A stretch of DNA of 64,000 nt from positions 1 through 64,000 of the forward strand of contig NZ_DLHN01000009.1 in assembly GCF_002483235.1 (NCBI RefSeq), written 5' to 3'. The translations under genes were made by a program, and so were the position numbers. This document shows, in pieces, positions 27,476-35,110 of the stretch; the first letter of the stretch is position 1; each line of letters begins with the position of its first letter. Under the pieces are notes generated by a model. That model saw only the letters and a list, made by a program, of their open reading frames with translations. It did no database searches and was not told where the DNA came from. The stretch comes from Pedobacter glucosidilyticus. Its GTDB lineage: Bacteria > Bacteroidota > Bacteroidia > Sphingobacteriales > Sphingobacteriaceae.

Positions 27476-28342
27476 TTATTGCCCAAAATTCTTTTGATAA
27501 TCAAAAGGTGTTTTACCTGTGATAGATTTAAAGCATTTATAAAAGTTTGTTAAGTTATTAAACCCACTCTCATAACAAACTTGTGTAACTGATAATTTAT
27601 TTTCAATCAGGAGTTTACAGGCATAACCTACCCTTATCTCTTTCAGGAAATCAGAAAATCTTTTTCTTGTTTTGGTCTTGAAATACCTGCAAAAGGAGTT
27701 AGGACTTACACTGGCAATATCAGAAATTTCTTCTAATGTTATTTTCCTTTTAAAATTAGATGAACAGTAAGCATAAATTTTACTGATATTATCTTTATCC
27801 TGACTTTCCATTTGTAAATCAAAACCTACAGAGGAAAGTAACCTATTATTTTTACCTTCTGCAATGGTATGCAAAAGGGTTAACAACAAAATAATTCTTA
27901 ATTCGCCATTAGAGTTTACCAAATCTTTCATCAAAGAAACAACTTTAGGCTTTATTTCTTTTGAAATGATAATGCCTCGTTTAGCATTTATCAAAAGCTC
28001 CTTAATTTTTTTATTCTCAGGTAAATTGATAAAACAGTCTGACCAAAAATTGGTTAAAAAATGCGCTACCAAGGCTTCTGCTTTTAAATCTGCGCTATTT
28101 TGGAAATAGCTATCATCACACCTCCAATAATGCGGTAAATTGCTGCCAATAAGTAAAATATCCCCCTTTTTAAATCTTTCTATACTGTCTCCAACAAATT
28201 GTGTACCGTTTCCCTCTTTGATATAAATCAATTCAACTTCTGGATGATAATGCCATTTATCATAAAAATAAGGTACAATATCATGCCTGATACTAAAAGA
28301 ATAATATTCTGAGGGATTTATTTTAAGTAAAGTAGGCTTCAT
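27476..28342 (-). CDS. AraC-family transcriptional regulator with cupin sensor domain
   Basis: This 288-residue cytoplasmic DNA-binding protein has an N-terminal cupin (about 1-130, with YDKWHYHPEVELIYIKEGNG and the HxHPE metal or sugar pocket pattern). A C-terminal pair of helix-turn-helices (about 190-288) includes ITLEEISDIASVSPNSFCRYFKTKTRKRFSDFL and VCYESGFNNLTNFYKCFKSITGKTP. It probably senses a sugar and activates the surrounding operons. The conserved motif placed just upstream of the -33 region of those operons fits an AraC-type activator. Its stop lies 3 nt from the convergent M20 gene stop. Confidence 0.88.
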   Translation of the reverse strand: MKPTLLKINPSEYYSFSIRHDIVPYFYDKWHYHPEVELIYIKEGNGTQFVGDSIERFKKGDILLIGSNLPHYWRCDDSYFQNSADLKAEALVAHFLTNFWSDCFINLPENKKIKELLINAKRGIIISKEIKPKVVSLMKDLVNSNGELRIILLLTLLHTIAEGKNNRLLSSVGFDLQMESQDKDNISKIYAYCSSNFKRKITLEEISDIASVSPNSFCRYFKTKTRKRFSDFLKEIRVGYACKLLIENKLSVTQVCYESGFNNLTNFYKCFKSITGKTPFDYQKNFGQ

Positions 28343-28372
28343 TTAATAACAATTGGCTAAATCTATGATGGT

Positions 28373-28380
28373 CAAAAATA
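28373..28380 (-). promoter_or_regulatory. -7 box for the araC-family gene
   Basis: The minus strand reads TATTTTTG, a perfect TAnnTTTG box, about 30 nt before the regulator start. The activator motif is not found at the 48-bp position here, so the regulator gene seems to be controlled differently. An AATTTAGCCAATTG-like sequence in the short leader resembles the 3' half of the motif and might serve autoregulation. Confidence 0.45.
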
Positions 28381-28464
28381 AATATAATATTTATTCTTAT
28401 AAGGATAGTGTAACATCTATAATAAATTACTCATAAGATTTAATATTTTTCAAGAGCTAATATA

Positions 28465-28520
28465 GTTGAAAGAAATGCTTAAAGTTATTAAAGTTAATAT
28501 ATCTTCTACTTATAAATTTG
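28465..28520 (+). promoter_or_regulatory. Candidate activator site plus perfect -7 box for the GH95 gene
   Basis: GTTGAAAGAAATGC starts at 28465. TAAATTTG (28513-28520) starts exactly 48 bp downstream. The first half of the motif matches well and the second half poorly. There is no -33 TTTG. Confidence 0.5.
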
Positions 28521-28550
28521 TTTCTCTTATTTAATCAATTTACAAACCAG

Positions 28551-31151
28551 ATGATGAAATATTCGATAATCATTTCTTTGCTATTTTTTTTATCTTCTTA
28601 TCTAACTCATCAAGCTTTTGGCGATGAAAAATATAATAAGTTATGGTATAAAAATCCTGCAAAAGTTTGGGAAGAAGCTTTACCATTGGGTAATGCAAAA
28701 ACTGGAGCAATGGTATTTGGACATTATCAGCATGAGCGAGTTCAGCTAAACAACAATACTTTATGGTCTGGTTATCCGCAATCAGGGAATAATCCAAAAG
28801 GAAAAAATGCGCTTCCCTTACTAAGACAAGCTGTTTTAGAAGGTGAATACAACAAGGCTAAGGATATTTGGAGAAATAATCTTCAAGGCAGTTATTCTGC
28901 TCGATATTTACCAATGGCAGATTTATTTCTTGATTTTAATTATAAAGGCTTATTCGTTAAATCTTACAAGAGAGAATTAGATTTAAATCATGCAGTACAT
29001 AAAGTTTCATATCAAGTAGGAAGTGTTATTTATAACAGAGAGACTTTTATAAGTTATCCAGATAAAGCTTTAGTAATGAAAATTACAGCTAGTAAACCAC
29101 ATGCTATTAATTTTACTACAAGGTTAACAAGCAAATTAAGATTTAAAACTTCTGCGCTCAATAATGATTATTTAGTTTTAAAAGGGAAAGCCCCTATACA
29201 TGTTGCCCATAGGACTAGCGAGCCTCAACAAATTGTTTATGATGAGCAAGAAGGGATGACTTTTGAAGTACATGTAAAAATGAAAGTAGAGGATGGAGAA
29301 ACTAAATCTAATTATGATGAAATAACCGTAAATAATGCAACATCCGTATTCATTTACCTAACAAATGCTACAAGTTATAATGGCTTTAATAAGTCACCTG
29401 GCTTGGAAGGTAAAAATCCCGAAATAGAAGCTGTTTCCAATTTAAATAAAGTGCTTGCTAAATCTTATGAAAAAATTAAAAACAACCATTTAAATGATTA
29501 TAAAAGTTTATTTGATAGGGTTCAATTTAAATTACCATTTGACCATAAGCTTAATAAATTACCCACAGATGAGCGCTTGAAAAGACAAGGTACTAAGGGG
29601 AATGATCAAGGTTTACAAGTATTATATTTTAATTATGGACGATATTTAATGATATCTGGTTCTAGACCGGGCTCTGTTCCCACTAATTTGCAAGGTATTT
29701 GGAATAATTTAGTGCAACCTCCTTGGGGTAGTAATTACACAACCAATATCAATACTCAGATGAACTACTGGCCTGCTGAAAATACAAATTTATCAGAATT
29801 ACATCAACCATTATTTGATTTTATGGAGTTTTGGGCTATAAATGGAAAGGAAACCATAAAAACTAATTATGGTATAGAAGAAGGATGGACATTACATCAT
29901 AATTCTGATATTTGGGCTAAAACGTCTCCTTCTGGGGGGTATGATTGGGATCCAATATCAGACCCAAGTTGGTCTGCTTGGGTAATGGGCAGTCCTTGGT
30001 TTTCTACTCATTTATATGAACATTATTTATATACTGGTGATTATAATTTTCTAAAACAAAAGGCTTACCCGCTAATGAAGGGTGCTGCGTTATTCTTATT
30101 AAATTGGTTACAAGAAGATGGTATAGGAAACTTAGTTACAAATCCATCTACATCGCCAGAGAACTTATTTAAGATAGAAGGAAAAAGCTATTCTATTAGT
30201 ATGGCAAGTACTATGGATATGGCTATTAGTAAAGAGTTTTTTTTAGCTTTTATAAGAACCTCAGAAACGCTCCAAATTGATGAAGCACTAAGAAACAGGG
30301 TTAAGAATGCTTATCAGAAATTATATCCTTATCAAATTGGACAATTTGGTCAATTGCAAGAATGGTTTCAAGATTGGGACGATTATTACGACACTCATAG
30401 GCACATTTCTCATTTATTTGGATTATTCCCTGGAACTCACATAACATTAAAATCTACCCCAGAATTAGCCGCGGCTTCTAAAAAGTCATTGATGTTAAGA
30501 GGAGATGTGAGTACCGGTTGGTCTATGGCATGGAAAATTAATTGGTGGTCCAGATTACATGATGGTAACCAAGCTCTAAGAGTTTTGAAATCTGGAATAA
30601 CATATATAAATCCACGCAAATATTATAATAAAGAAATTGGTTCGGCAAGTTTTAAAAGCGGTTTACCATTTAATGCAGGAGGTACCTATCCTAATTTATT
30701 GGATGCGCATCCTCCGTTTCAAATAGATGGTAATTATGGGGCTACAGCCGGTATTGTAGAGATGTTAATGCAAAGTCATACAGATGCTATAGAACTATTA
30801 CCCGCTTTGCCACAAGAATGGGCAGTTGGAGAAATAAAAGGTATTAAAGCTCGTGGTAATTTTACTATTGATATGAAATGGAATGCCGGTAAATTAATTG
30901 AAGCTATAGTTTTGTCAAATATTGGAGGAAATTGTAGAATTAACACGAATATTCCGGTAAAAGTTGTAAATCATAATTATCAAAATTCGTATGGAGAAAA
31001 TGTCAATCCACTATTTAACAAAATCTCAAAAATGAATTATAAGGATAATTCCAAAGAAGCTCTAGCATTAGTAAAAAATAAAGAAGGATATACTATTGAT
31101 TTTAAGACCGAGGCGGGCAAGGTGTATAAGATATTACCCTTAAATGATTAA
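28551..31151 (+). CDS. Alpha-L-fucosidase, GH95, secreted
   Basis: The protein has about 866 residues. The tandem ATGs at 28551/28554 give a signal peptide ending near LTHQAFG. The N-terminal beta-domain starts with LWYKNPAKVWEEALPLGNAKTGAMVFG, typical of GH95. The (alpha/alpha)6 barrel carries TNINTQMNYWPAENTNL (catalytic Asn pair and substrate loop), a TNPSTSPEN segment with the general-acid Glu, and D726 in PPFQIDGNYG, matching the catalytic Asp of Bifidobacterium AfcA. GH95 enzymes invert alpha-1,2-fucosyl (sometimes galactosyl) bonds. Together with GH29 this gives two linkage specificities for fucose. It is divergent from the regulator gene and has its own promoter. Confidence 0.93.
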   Translation: MMKYSIIISLLFFLSSYLTHQAFGDEKYNKLWYKNPAKVWEEALPLGNAKTGAMVFGHYQHERVQLNNNTLWSGYPQSGNNPKGKNALPLLRQAVLEGEYNKAKDIWRNNLQGSYSARYLPMADLFLDFNYKGLFVKSYKRELDLNHAVHKVSYQVGSVIYNRETFISYPDKALVMKITASKPHAINFTTRLTSKLRFKTSALNNDYLVLKGKAPIHVAHRTSEPQQIVYDEQEGMTFEVHVKMKVEDGETKSNYDEITVNNATSVFIYLTNATSYNGFNKSPGLEGKNPEIEAVSNLNKVLAKSYEKIKNNHLNDYKSLFDRVQFKLPFDHKLNKLPTDERLKRQGTKGNDQGLQVLYFNYGRYLMISGSRPGSVPTNLQGIWNNLVQPPWGSNYTTNINTQMNYWPAENTNLSELHQPLFDFMEFWAINGKETIKTNYGIEEGWTLHHNSDIWAKTSPSGGYDWDPISDPSWSAWVMGSPWFSTHLYEHYLYTGDYNFLKQKAYPLMKGAALFLLNWLQEDGIGNLVTNPSTSPENLFKIEGKSYSISMASTMDMAISKEFFLAFIRTSETLQIDEALRNRVKNAYQKLYPYQIGQFGQLQEWFQDWDDYYDTHRHISHLFGLFPGTHITLKSTPELAAASKKSLMLRGDVSTGWSMAWKINWWSRLHDGNQALRVLKSGITYINPRKYYNKEIGSASFKSGLPFNAGGTYPNLLDAHPPFQIDGNYGATAGIVEMLMQSHTDAIELLPALPQEWAVGEIKGIKARGNFTIDMKWNAGKLIEAIVLSNIGGNCRINTNIPVKVVNHNYQNSYGENVNPLFNKISKMNYKDNSKEALALVKNKEGYTIDFKTEAGKVYKILPLND

Positions 31152-31172
31152 TAGAGCAGTTATTTAATACTG

Positions 31173-31228
31173 ATTTACAAAATCACATAAAGCTTTAGCA
31201 AGGCAGATAGGTTTCTTGCTTATTTTAG
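31173..31228 (+). promoter_or_regulatory. Weak candidate copy of the locus promoter for the SnoaL-like gene
   Basis: ATTTACAAAATCAC starts at 31173 and TATTTTAG starts exactly 48 bp downstream at 31221. The match to the motif is moderate and limited to the first ten bases. Confidence 0.3.
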
Positions 31229-31251
31229 TGAGTGTTAAAATAATTATAAAT

Positions 31252-31698
31252 ATGAAACTTACCTCATTACTAACCTTGGTGATTACACTTTTATCCGGCC
31301 TTAATTTGGCTTTTGCACAAACTTCTTTAGTAAACACAAATAAGCAAATTGTACTTAACTTTTATAATGGTTTGTTTGGAGATAAGGATTCTACCGTTAT
31401 TGATAAATATGTGGTTGAAGATTATATTCAACACAACCCTAACGTAGCAGATGGTAAAGAGGCCTTTAAACAAGCGGCCAGAAAATGGAATATTTACCAT
31501 ACACCCAAAAAGAAAATTGATGTTGTTAAAGTTATTGCTGATGAAAATTATGTTGTTTTACATATTAGAGAACCTTGGCAAGATAAGGTTTTTTCTTTGG
31601 TAGAAATTTTTAGATTAGAAAACGGCCTGATTAAAGAACACTGGGATATCAGGCAACAAGTACCTGCAACAGCGCAAAATAACCATCCTATGTTTTAA
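31252..31698 (+). CDS. Secreted SnoaL/NTF2-like protein
   Basis: The protein has 148 residues, with a signal peptide ending near LNLAFAQ. The remaining 125 residues form an NTF2-like cone of the SnoaL/polyketide-cyclase type: NKQIVLNFYNGLFGDKD, VVEDYIQHNPNVADGKEAF and LIKEHWDIRQ with the conserved His and Trp. Such exported SnoaL-like proteins are widespread in Bacteroidota and mostly have no assigned reaction. The ATG at 31252 gives a clean signal peptide, whereas an upstream TTG at 31216 does not. It is the last gene of the fucose locus. Confidence 0.75.
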   Translation: MKLTSLLTLVITLLSGLNLAFAQTSLVNTNKQIVLNFYNGLFGDKDSTVIDKYVVEDYIQHNPNVADGKEAFKQAARKWNIYHTPKKKIDVVKVIADENYVVLHIREPWQDKVFSLVEIFRLENGLIKEHWDIRQQVPATAQNNHPMF

Positions 31699-31782
31699 AT
31701 TAAGCTTTTAGTATAGTAATTGGTTTACTTAAATATCGTTTAAAAAAGATATTTAGGTATCTTTCTACTTCCACAACTCATT

Positions 31783-31815
31783 CTAATAATTAATGAGCTT
31801 TTCTACAGCCAAACC
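31783..31815 (-). pseudogene. Displaced 3' end of an rdgB gene
   Basis: On the minus strand the codons read GLAVEKLINY followed by a stop. The intact rdgB ends GLAVEKLIHYLNGLEK. Twenty bases are identical between the copies (AGCTTTTCTACAGCCAAACC on the plus strand, at 31796-31815 and 34551-34570). No other part of rdgB is found beside it. Confidence 0.7.
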
Positions 31816-31818
31816 AAG

Positions 31819-31868
31819 ATAGCACAACATAGCCTAAGCCCATTATAGTAGCTTCTTATGCTTTCCTT
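31819..31868. repeat. Copy of the rdgB downstream block
   Basis: It matches 34457-34504 with a few differences (ATAGCACAA.ATA, CCTAAGCCCAT, TAGCTTCTTA, CTTTCCTT). In the other copy this block lies just after the rdgB stop. Here it lies on the opposite side of the rdgB remnant. Confidence 0.75.
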
Positions 31869-31996
31869 AAATTTTTTTCTATTTCATTTGTATCACTATT
31901 AAGGCACAAGAAGTTTTTGCCCGCTTGCTTTGGTCTTCATTGCGCCATTGGAGGGATGAAGATGTCTGACATAGTCTTGTAAATAATTCAATATTT

Positions 31997-32989
31997 CTAA
32001 TTTCTTGGATAAATTTTAACAGCGTAATACTTATGATCTTCTTTTGATTTCAAATTACGACTCCCATAATTTAAATCACTAAAAACCAATTTGTAATCAT
32101 TAACAACCTTTTTTAAATTCCCCGCTATTAATAGATCATTTGTATCATTGAAGCTTACGAAATCATTATCTTCAACTTCAATATATATATACTTAATTAT
32201 TCTGCTATTAGAATCAAATGAGGCGGATAAAACCCAGCCATCTTTGTGAAATTCAAAAGAACCCTGAGAGGAACTATTTGCCAAGATATACTTAGAATTT
32301 CCATCACTTTTAGTAAAATTCCACGAAGTTGTCGTAGAGTCTTTATATTCATTTAATGTTTTTCCAAAAGTCTGCATTAGCTGATCTATATTCATATCTA
32401 TTAAATGAGGTACATCAAAAATAACAGAGTCCTTCTTTAGAATTGGTTTAACGTTTTCCACTTGAGGAAGGATTCTAACTTCATGAAAACTATAACTTCC
32501 CTTATTTTCTGATGATAATTCGAAATCCAAATGAAGCCAATCTCTAAACGTCAGTTTGTAATTTTCGGCATCTGGTTTTAGGTTTCCAATGATTAATAAA
32601 TCATTTACATCAGTAAAACCAACTCTTCTAAACTTTTCATATTCTACAGCTATATTTAAACTTTCAATTTTTCCACTCTTAAAAAAAATTAATAATCGCC
32701 AACCGTCTTTCAGATAAATAAATGTTTCTGAGCCACCTTCATTAACTGAATTCCACTTTATGTATTCAGAATTTTCATCTTTTTTATAAATGTCACCACC
32801 GGAAACTATAGAATCTGTATACTGCCTTGGAGACTTCTTATAAGTTTCCATAATTTGTAACATATTTTTATTGATTAAAGCAGGTACATCAAAAATTACT
32901 TCTCCGATTTTGGGATCAGGTTTATTGTAACCTCCTATATAATAAATTGCAATTCCTGAGATTGCTAAAAAAAATATTAGCTTTTTCAT
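31997..32989 (-). CDS. Secreted/anchored protein with two copies of an unrecognised domain
   Basis: The protein has about 330 residues from ATG 32989. An ATG at 33004 overlaps the upstream small ORF and may be used instead. An N-terminal hydrophobic segment (KKLIFFLAISGIAIYYIG) serves as signal or anchor. Then come two related domains of about 150 residues. Each starts with VIFDVP.LI, contains a KDGW strand, then NDLLI.GNL and NYKL.F, and ends in an IxP motif. The same domain occurs once in the neighbouring 33197-33667 gene. I do not recognise the family. All proteins of the cluster are on the minus strand and look exported, so an envelope role is likely. Confidence 0.65.
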   Translation of the reverse strand: MKKLIFFLAISGIAIYYIGGYNKPDPKIGEVIFDVPALINKNMLQIMETYKKSPRQYTDSIVSGGDIYKKDENSEYIKWNSVNEGGSETFIYLKDGWRLLIFFKSGKIESLNIAVEYEKFRRVGFTDVNDLLIIGNLKPDAENYKLTFRDWLHLDFELSSENKGSYSFHEVRILPQVENVKPILKKDSVIFDVPHLIDMNIDQLMQTFGKTLNEYKDSTTTSWNFTKSDGNSKYILANSSSQGSFEFHKDGWVLSASFDSNSRIIKYIYIEVEDNDFVSFNDTNDLLIAGNLKKVVNDYKLVFSDLNYGSRNLKSKEDHKYYAVKIYPRN

Positions 32990-33000
32990 AATACTAAAAC

Positions 33001-33162
33001 TCATGAAATCTTACACCTTATATGTACTTGAGATGTAAAAGGTTTATATCCCTTTCTAAATTGCAATACCCACCAATCAGCAAAGCCAGGAATATTTTGT
33101 CTCCAAGCATTTTTAGCCTCTCCGTTATCAGTGATATCTGTTGAATCTACACCATTATGCAT
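33001..33162 (-). CDS. Tiny ORF coupled to the two-domain gene, possibly a gene remnant
   Basis: This 53-codon frame starts MHNGVDSTDITDNGEAKNAW, ends in HIRCKIS, and has an in-frame stop just upstream of its ATG. Its TGA overlaps an ATG of the next gene (33002-33004) in the ATGA pattern. The composition (Trp-rich AWRQNIPGFADWWVLQF) looks like real protein sequence, perhaps the C-terminus of a larger protein that was cut. I do not recognise it. Confidence 0.35.
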   Translation of the reverse strand: MHNGVDSTDITDNGEAKNAWRQNIPGFADWWVLQFRKGYKPFTSQVHIRCKIS

Positions 33163-33196
33163 ATATTTTATTATTTTCTACTTTCTAAAAAATATA

Positions 33197-33667
33197 TTAA
33201 TTAAGCGGATACACATTGATTCCTGTAAAACTCTCCACTCTATTTTCTTCTTTGATATTATACTCACTCCAGCTGTCGCTGAGGGTTATTTTGTAGTTAG
33301 TCGCATTTTTGTTTAAATTCCCTATTAACAATAAATCTTCAATCTCTTCTAATGAATAGTTTAATTGTCTAAAGTCTTCTAAATCTGAGCAATAATTAAA
33401 AAGTTCAGCTTTCTTTGTTTTATCATTATATTCAATAAACAGAAACCAACCATTTTTTCTACAGGTGAAAATTTTATAACCATCTTTATCGGAATCAGTC
33501 AATCGTTTCTTTTCTGCCGAAATTCTAACTATTTCATTAATATCTTTACCTATTAATGAAGGAATATCAAAGATTATCTCCCCTGTTTTGGGGCTAGGTT
33601 TATCATATCTTCCGATGTAATAAATTGCAATTCCTAAGATTGCTAAAAGAAATATTAGTTTTTTCAT
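33197..33667 (-). CDS. Single-domain paralogue of the adjacent two-domain protein
   Basis: The protein has 156 residues. The opening (MKKLIFLLAILGIAIYYIG.YDKP.PK.GE.IFD.P.LI) is nearly the same as in the neighbour at 31997, and the body contains EDLLLIGNLNKNATNYKITLSD and the ending INVYPLN. It has one copy of the unknown domain, against two in the neighbour. The start ATG at 33667 gives an uncleaved or cleaved N-terminal hydrophobic helix. The close similarity of the N-terminal 30 residues suggests duplication within the cluster. Function unknown. Confidence 0.65.
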   Translation of the reverse strand: MKKLIFLLAILGIAIYYIGRYDKPSPKTGEIIFDIPSLIGKDINEIVRISAEKKRLTDSDKDGYKIFTCRKNGWFLFIEYNDKTKKAELFNYCSDLEDFRQLNYSLEEIEDLLLIGNLNKNATNYKITLSDSWSEYNIKEENRVESFTGINVYPLN

Positions 33668-33834
33668 AATGACATCTTAAAAGTATGTAACCTTAATCAG
33701 GTACGGTTGTGATGTGTTTTGTAAAATAGAAGCTTTTTTAAACATCAATTTATTTCTCATGCTATGCTTTCAAAGGCGCTTTAATTTTTCTTGGTAAATT
33801 TCACATCCAAATAATCGTAAAACTCAATGATTTA

Positions 33835-34383
33835 TTATCTAAGATGACAACCTATTGAAATTTGATACTTTATATTTTCGTTCAACATTGTATCCTTATA
33901 TAATGGAAAATCTGGATTTTCGAAGTCATTTTTCTCTTGAAAACTATAATTTTGATTCCACCTCAAACTGTGATAAACATCGATTGAACTTTCATTTCTA
34001 TTGAGAATAATACTTATTCTACCATCTTGATAAACTACAAAATAGTTTAAAGCTATATGGTCAAACTCTTTGTATAAAACCTCAAATTCATCACTTATTG
34101 AAGGTGGTATTGTTGAATGTGTTAACTTTCCATTATCATCTTTATAAAACATAGCACAATTTCCGGGGTTTTTAGGGTTAAAAGCAAGAATTGAATCCGA
34201 ATTAGTTTTAAGGAATGCTGCAAGCCGTTCATAGGATTTTAAATCTTTAATAAAATCCTTATTAAAAGTTGTGTGTTTATAAATAGAATCTCTTTGTATA
34301 ACATTGCATATATCTGGAGTAATACAGGCTGAAGTTAGATTTATAATGATAATAACTGGAAATACTGAAATAAACGATTTCAT
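33835..34383 (-). CDS. Lipoprotein of unknown function
   Basis: The protein has about 182 residues from ATG 34383. Upstream in-frame sequence lacks a signal peptide. The N-terminus MKSFISVFPVIIIINLTSAC is a lipoprotein signal with Cys at the lipobox. The rest is a mixed alpha/beta sequence with KSYERLAAFLKTNSDSI and a C-terminal stretch of polar strands. I recognise no family. It is the promoter-proximal gene of the minus-strand accessory cluster between rdgB and the rdgB remnant. Confidence 0.6.
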   Translation of the reverse strand: MKSFISVFPVIIIINLTSACITPDICNVIQRDSIYKHTTFNKDFIKDLKSYERLAAFLKTNSDSILAFNPKNPGNCAMFYKDDNGKLTHSTIPPSISDEFEVLYKEFDHIALNYFVVYQDGRISIILNRNESSIDVYHSLRWNQNYSFQEKNDFENPDFPLYKDTMLNENIKYQISIGCHLR

Positions 34384-34456
34384 TTTGATGTAGATAAATC
34401 TTATTAGAAAAATAGAAAAGAAGCCTTCCCTAAAACTTGCTTTTAAATCCCCCAAT

Positions 34457-34504
34457 ATAGCACAATATAACCTAAGCCCATGTAATAGCTTCTTACACTT
34501 TCCT
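34457..34504. repeat. Block downstream of rdgB, repeated at 31819-31868
   Basis: This is the sequence just past the rdgB stop. Its near-copy at 31819-31868 lies on the other side of the accessory cluster, in the same orientation. Confidence 0.75.
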
Positions 34505-34519
34505 TGCGTTAAAAAAGCT

Positions 34520-35098
34520 TTACTTTTCTAAACCATTTAGGTAATGAATAAGCTTTTCTACAGCCAAACCCCGGTGGCTGATATTATTTTTACTTGCCAT
34601 ATCCATTTCGGCAAAAGTAATGTTATAACCCTCTGGCTCAAAAATAGCATCATAGCCAAAGCCTCCGTTACCAGATCTTTCTTTACGGATGTTGCCATTT
34701 ACAATACCTTCGAATAAAATTTCTTCTCCGTTTAATATCAATGAAATAACGGTTCTAAAACGAGCCTTAAGATTGCTCTCGTTTTTAAGTTTCTCTAGCA
34801 CTAAATCGATGTTTTTTTCAGCATCTCTGCTGCCGCTATATCTGGCAGAAAATACACCAGGTTCTTGGTTAAGGGTTTCAATTTCTAAGCCTGTATCATC
34901 AGCAAAACAGTTTATTTGGTAATTGTCAAAAACATAATGGCTTTTAATAGAGGCGTTTTCTTCTAAAGTTAACCCAGTTTCGGCAATATCTTCAAAACAA
35001 CCAATATCTGCTAGGCTCAAAACCTTTATCTGTTGGTTTATTTTTGATTGTACCTCTGCTACTTTATGTGCATTATTTGTGGCAAATACCAATTGCAT
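34520..35098 (-). CDS. rdgB: XTP/dITP diphosphatase (RdgB/HAM1)
   Basis: This 192-residue cytoplasmic enzyme hydrolyses non-canonical purine nucleotides (XTP, dITP, ITP) to monophosphates. MQLVFATNNAHKVAEVQ is the classic N-terminus, ENASIKSHYVF and CFADDTGLEIETLNQEPGVFSARYSG form the active site, and GGFGYDAIFEP is the nucleotide pocket. The C-terminal GLAVEKLIHYLNG carries a 20-bp sequence duplicated at 31796-31815. It follows the gene at 35111 by 12 nt on the same strand. Confidence 0.95.
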   Translation of the reverse strand: MQLVFATNNAHKVAEVQSKINQQIKVLSLADIGCFEDIAETGLTLEENASIKSHYVFDNYQINCFADDTGLEIETLNQEPGVFSARYSGSRDAEKNIDLVLEKLKNESNLKARFRTVISLILNGEEILFEGIVNGNIRKERSGNGGFGYDAIFEPEGYNITFAEMDMASKNNISHRGLAVEKLIHYLNGLEK

Positions 35099-35110
35099 AA
35101 ATCTTTAATA

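Larger units (their letters stand above)
31699..31996. other. Intergenic region with rdgB-like remnants
   Basis: It holds a weak stem (ACTTAAATATC 31727-31737 with GATATTTAGGT 31748-31758), a displaced rdgB 3' end (31783-31815) and a block copied from downstream of rdgB (31819-31868). Nothing recognisable was seen in 31870-31996. Confidence 0.6.

Noticed and set aside
3528..31151. Fucoidan utilisation locus
   Set aside because: No sulfatase, no GH107/GH168-type endo-fucanase and no SusCD are visible; only exo-fucosidases and esterases.
31997..34383. Phage-defence island
   Set aside because: The products look exported, with signal peptides or lipoboxes and no nuclease, ATPase, reverse transcriptase or TIR signatures, so defence is not supported by the sequence.
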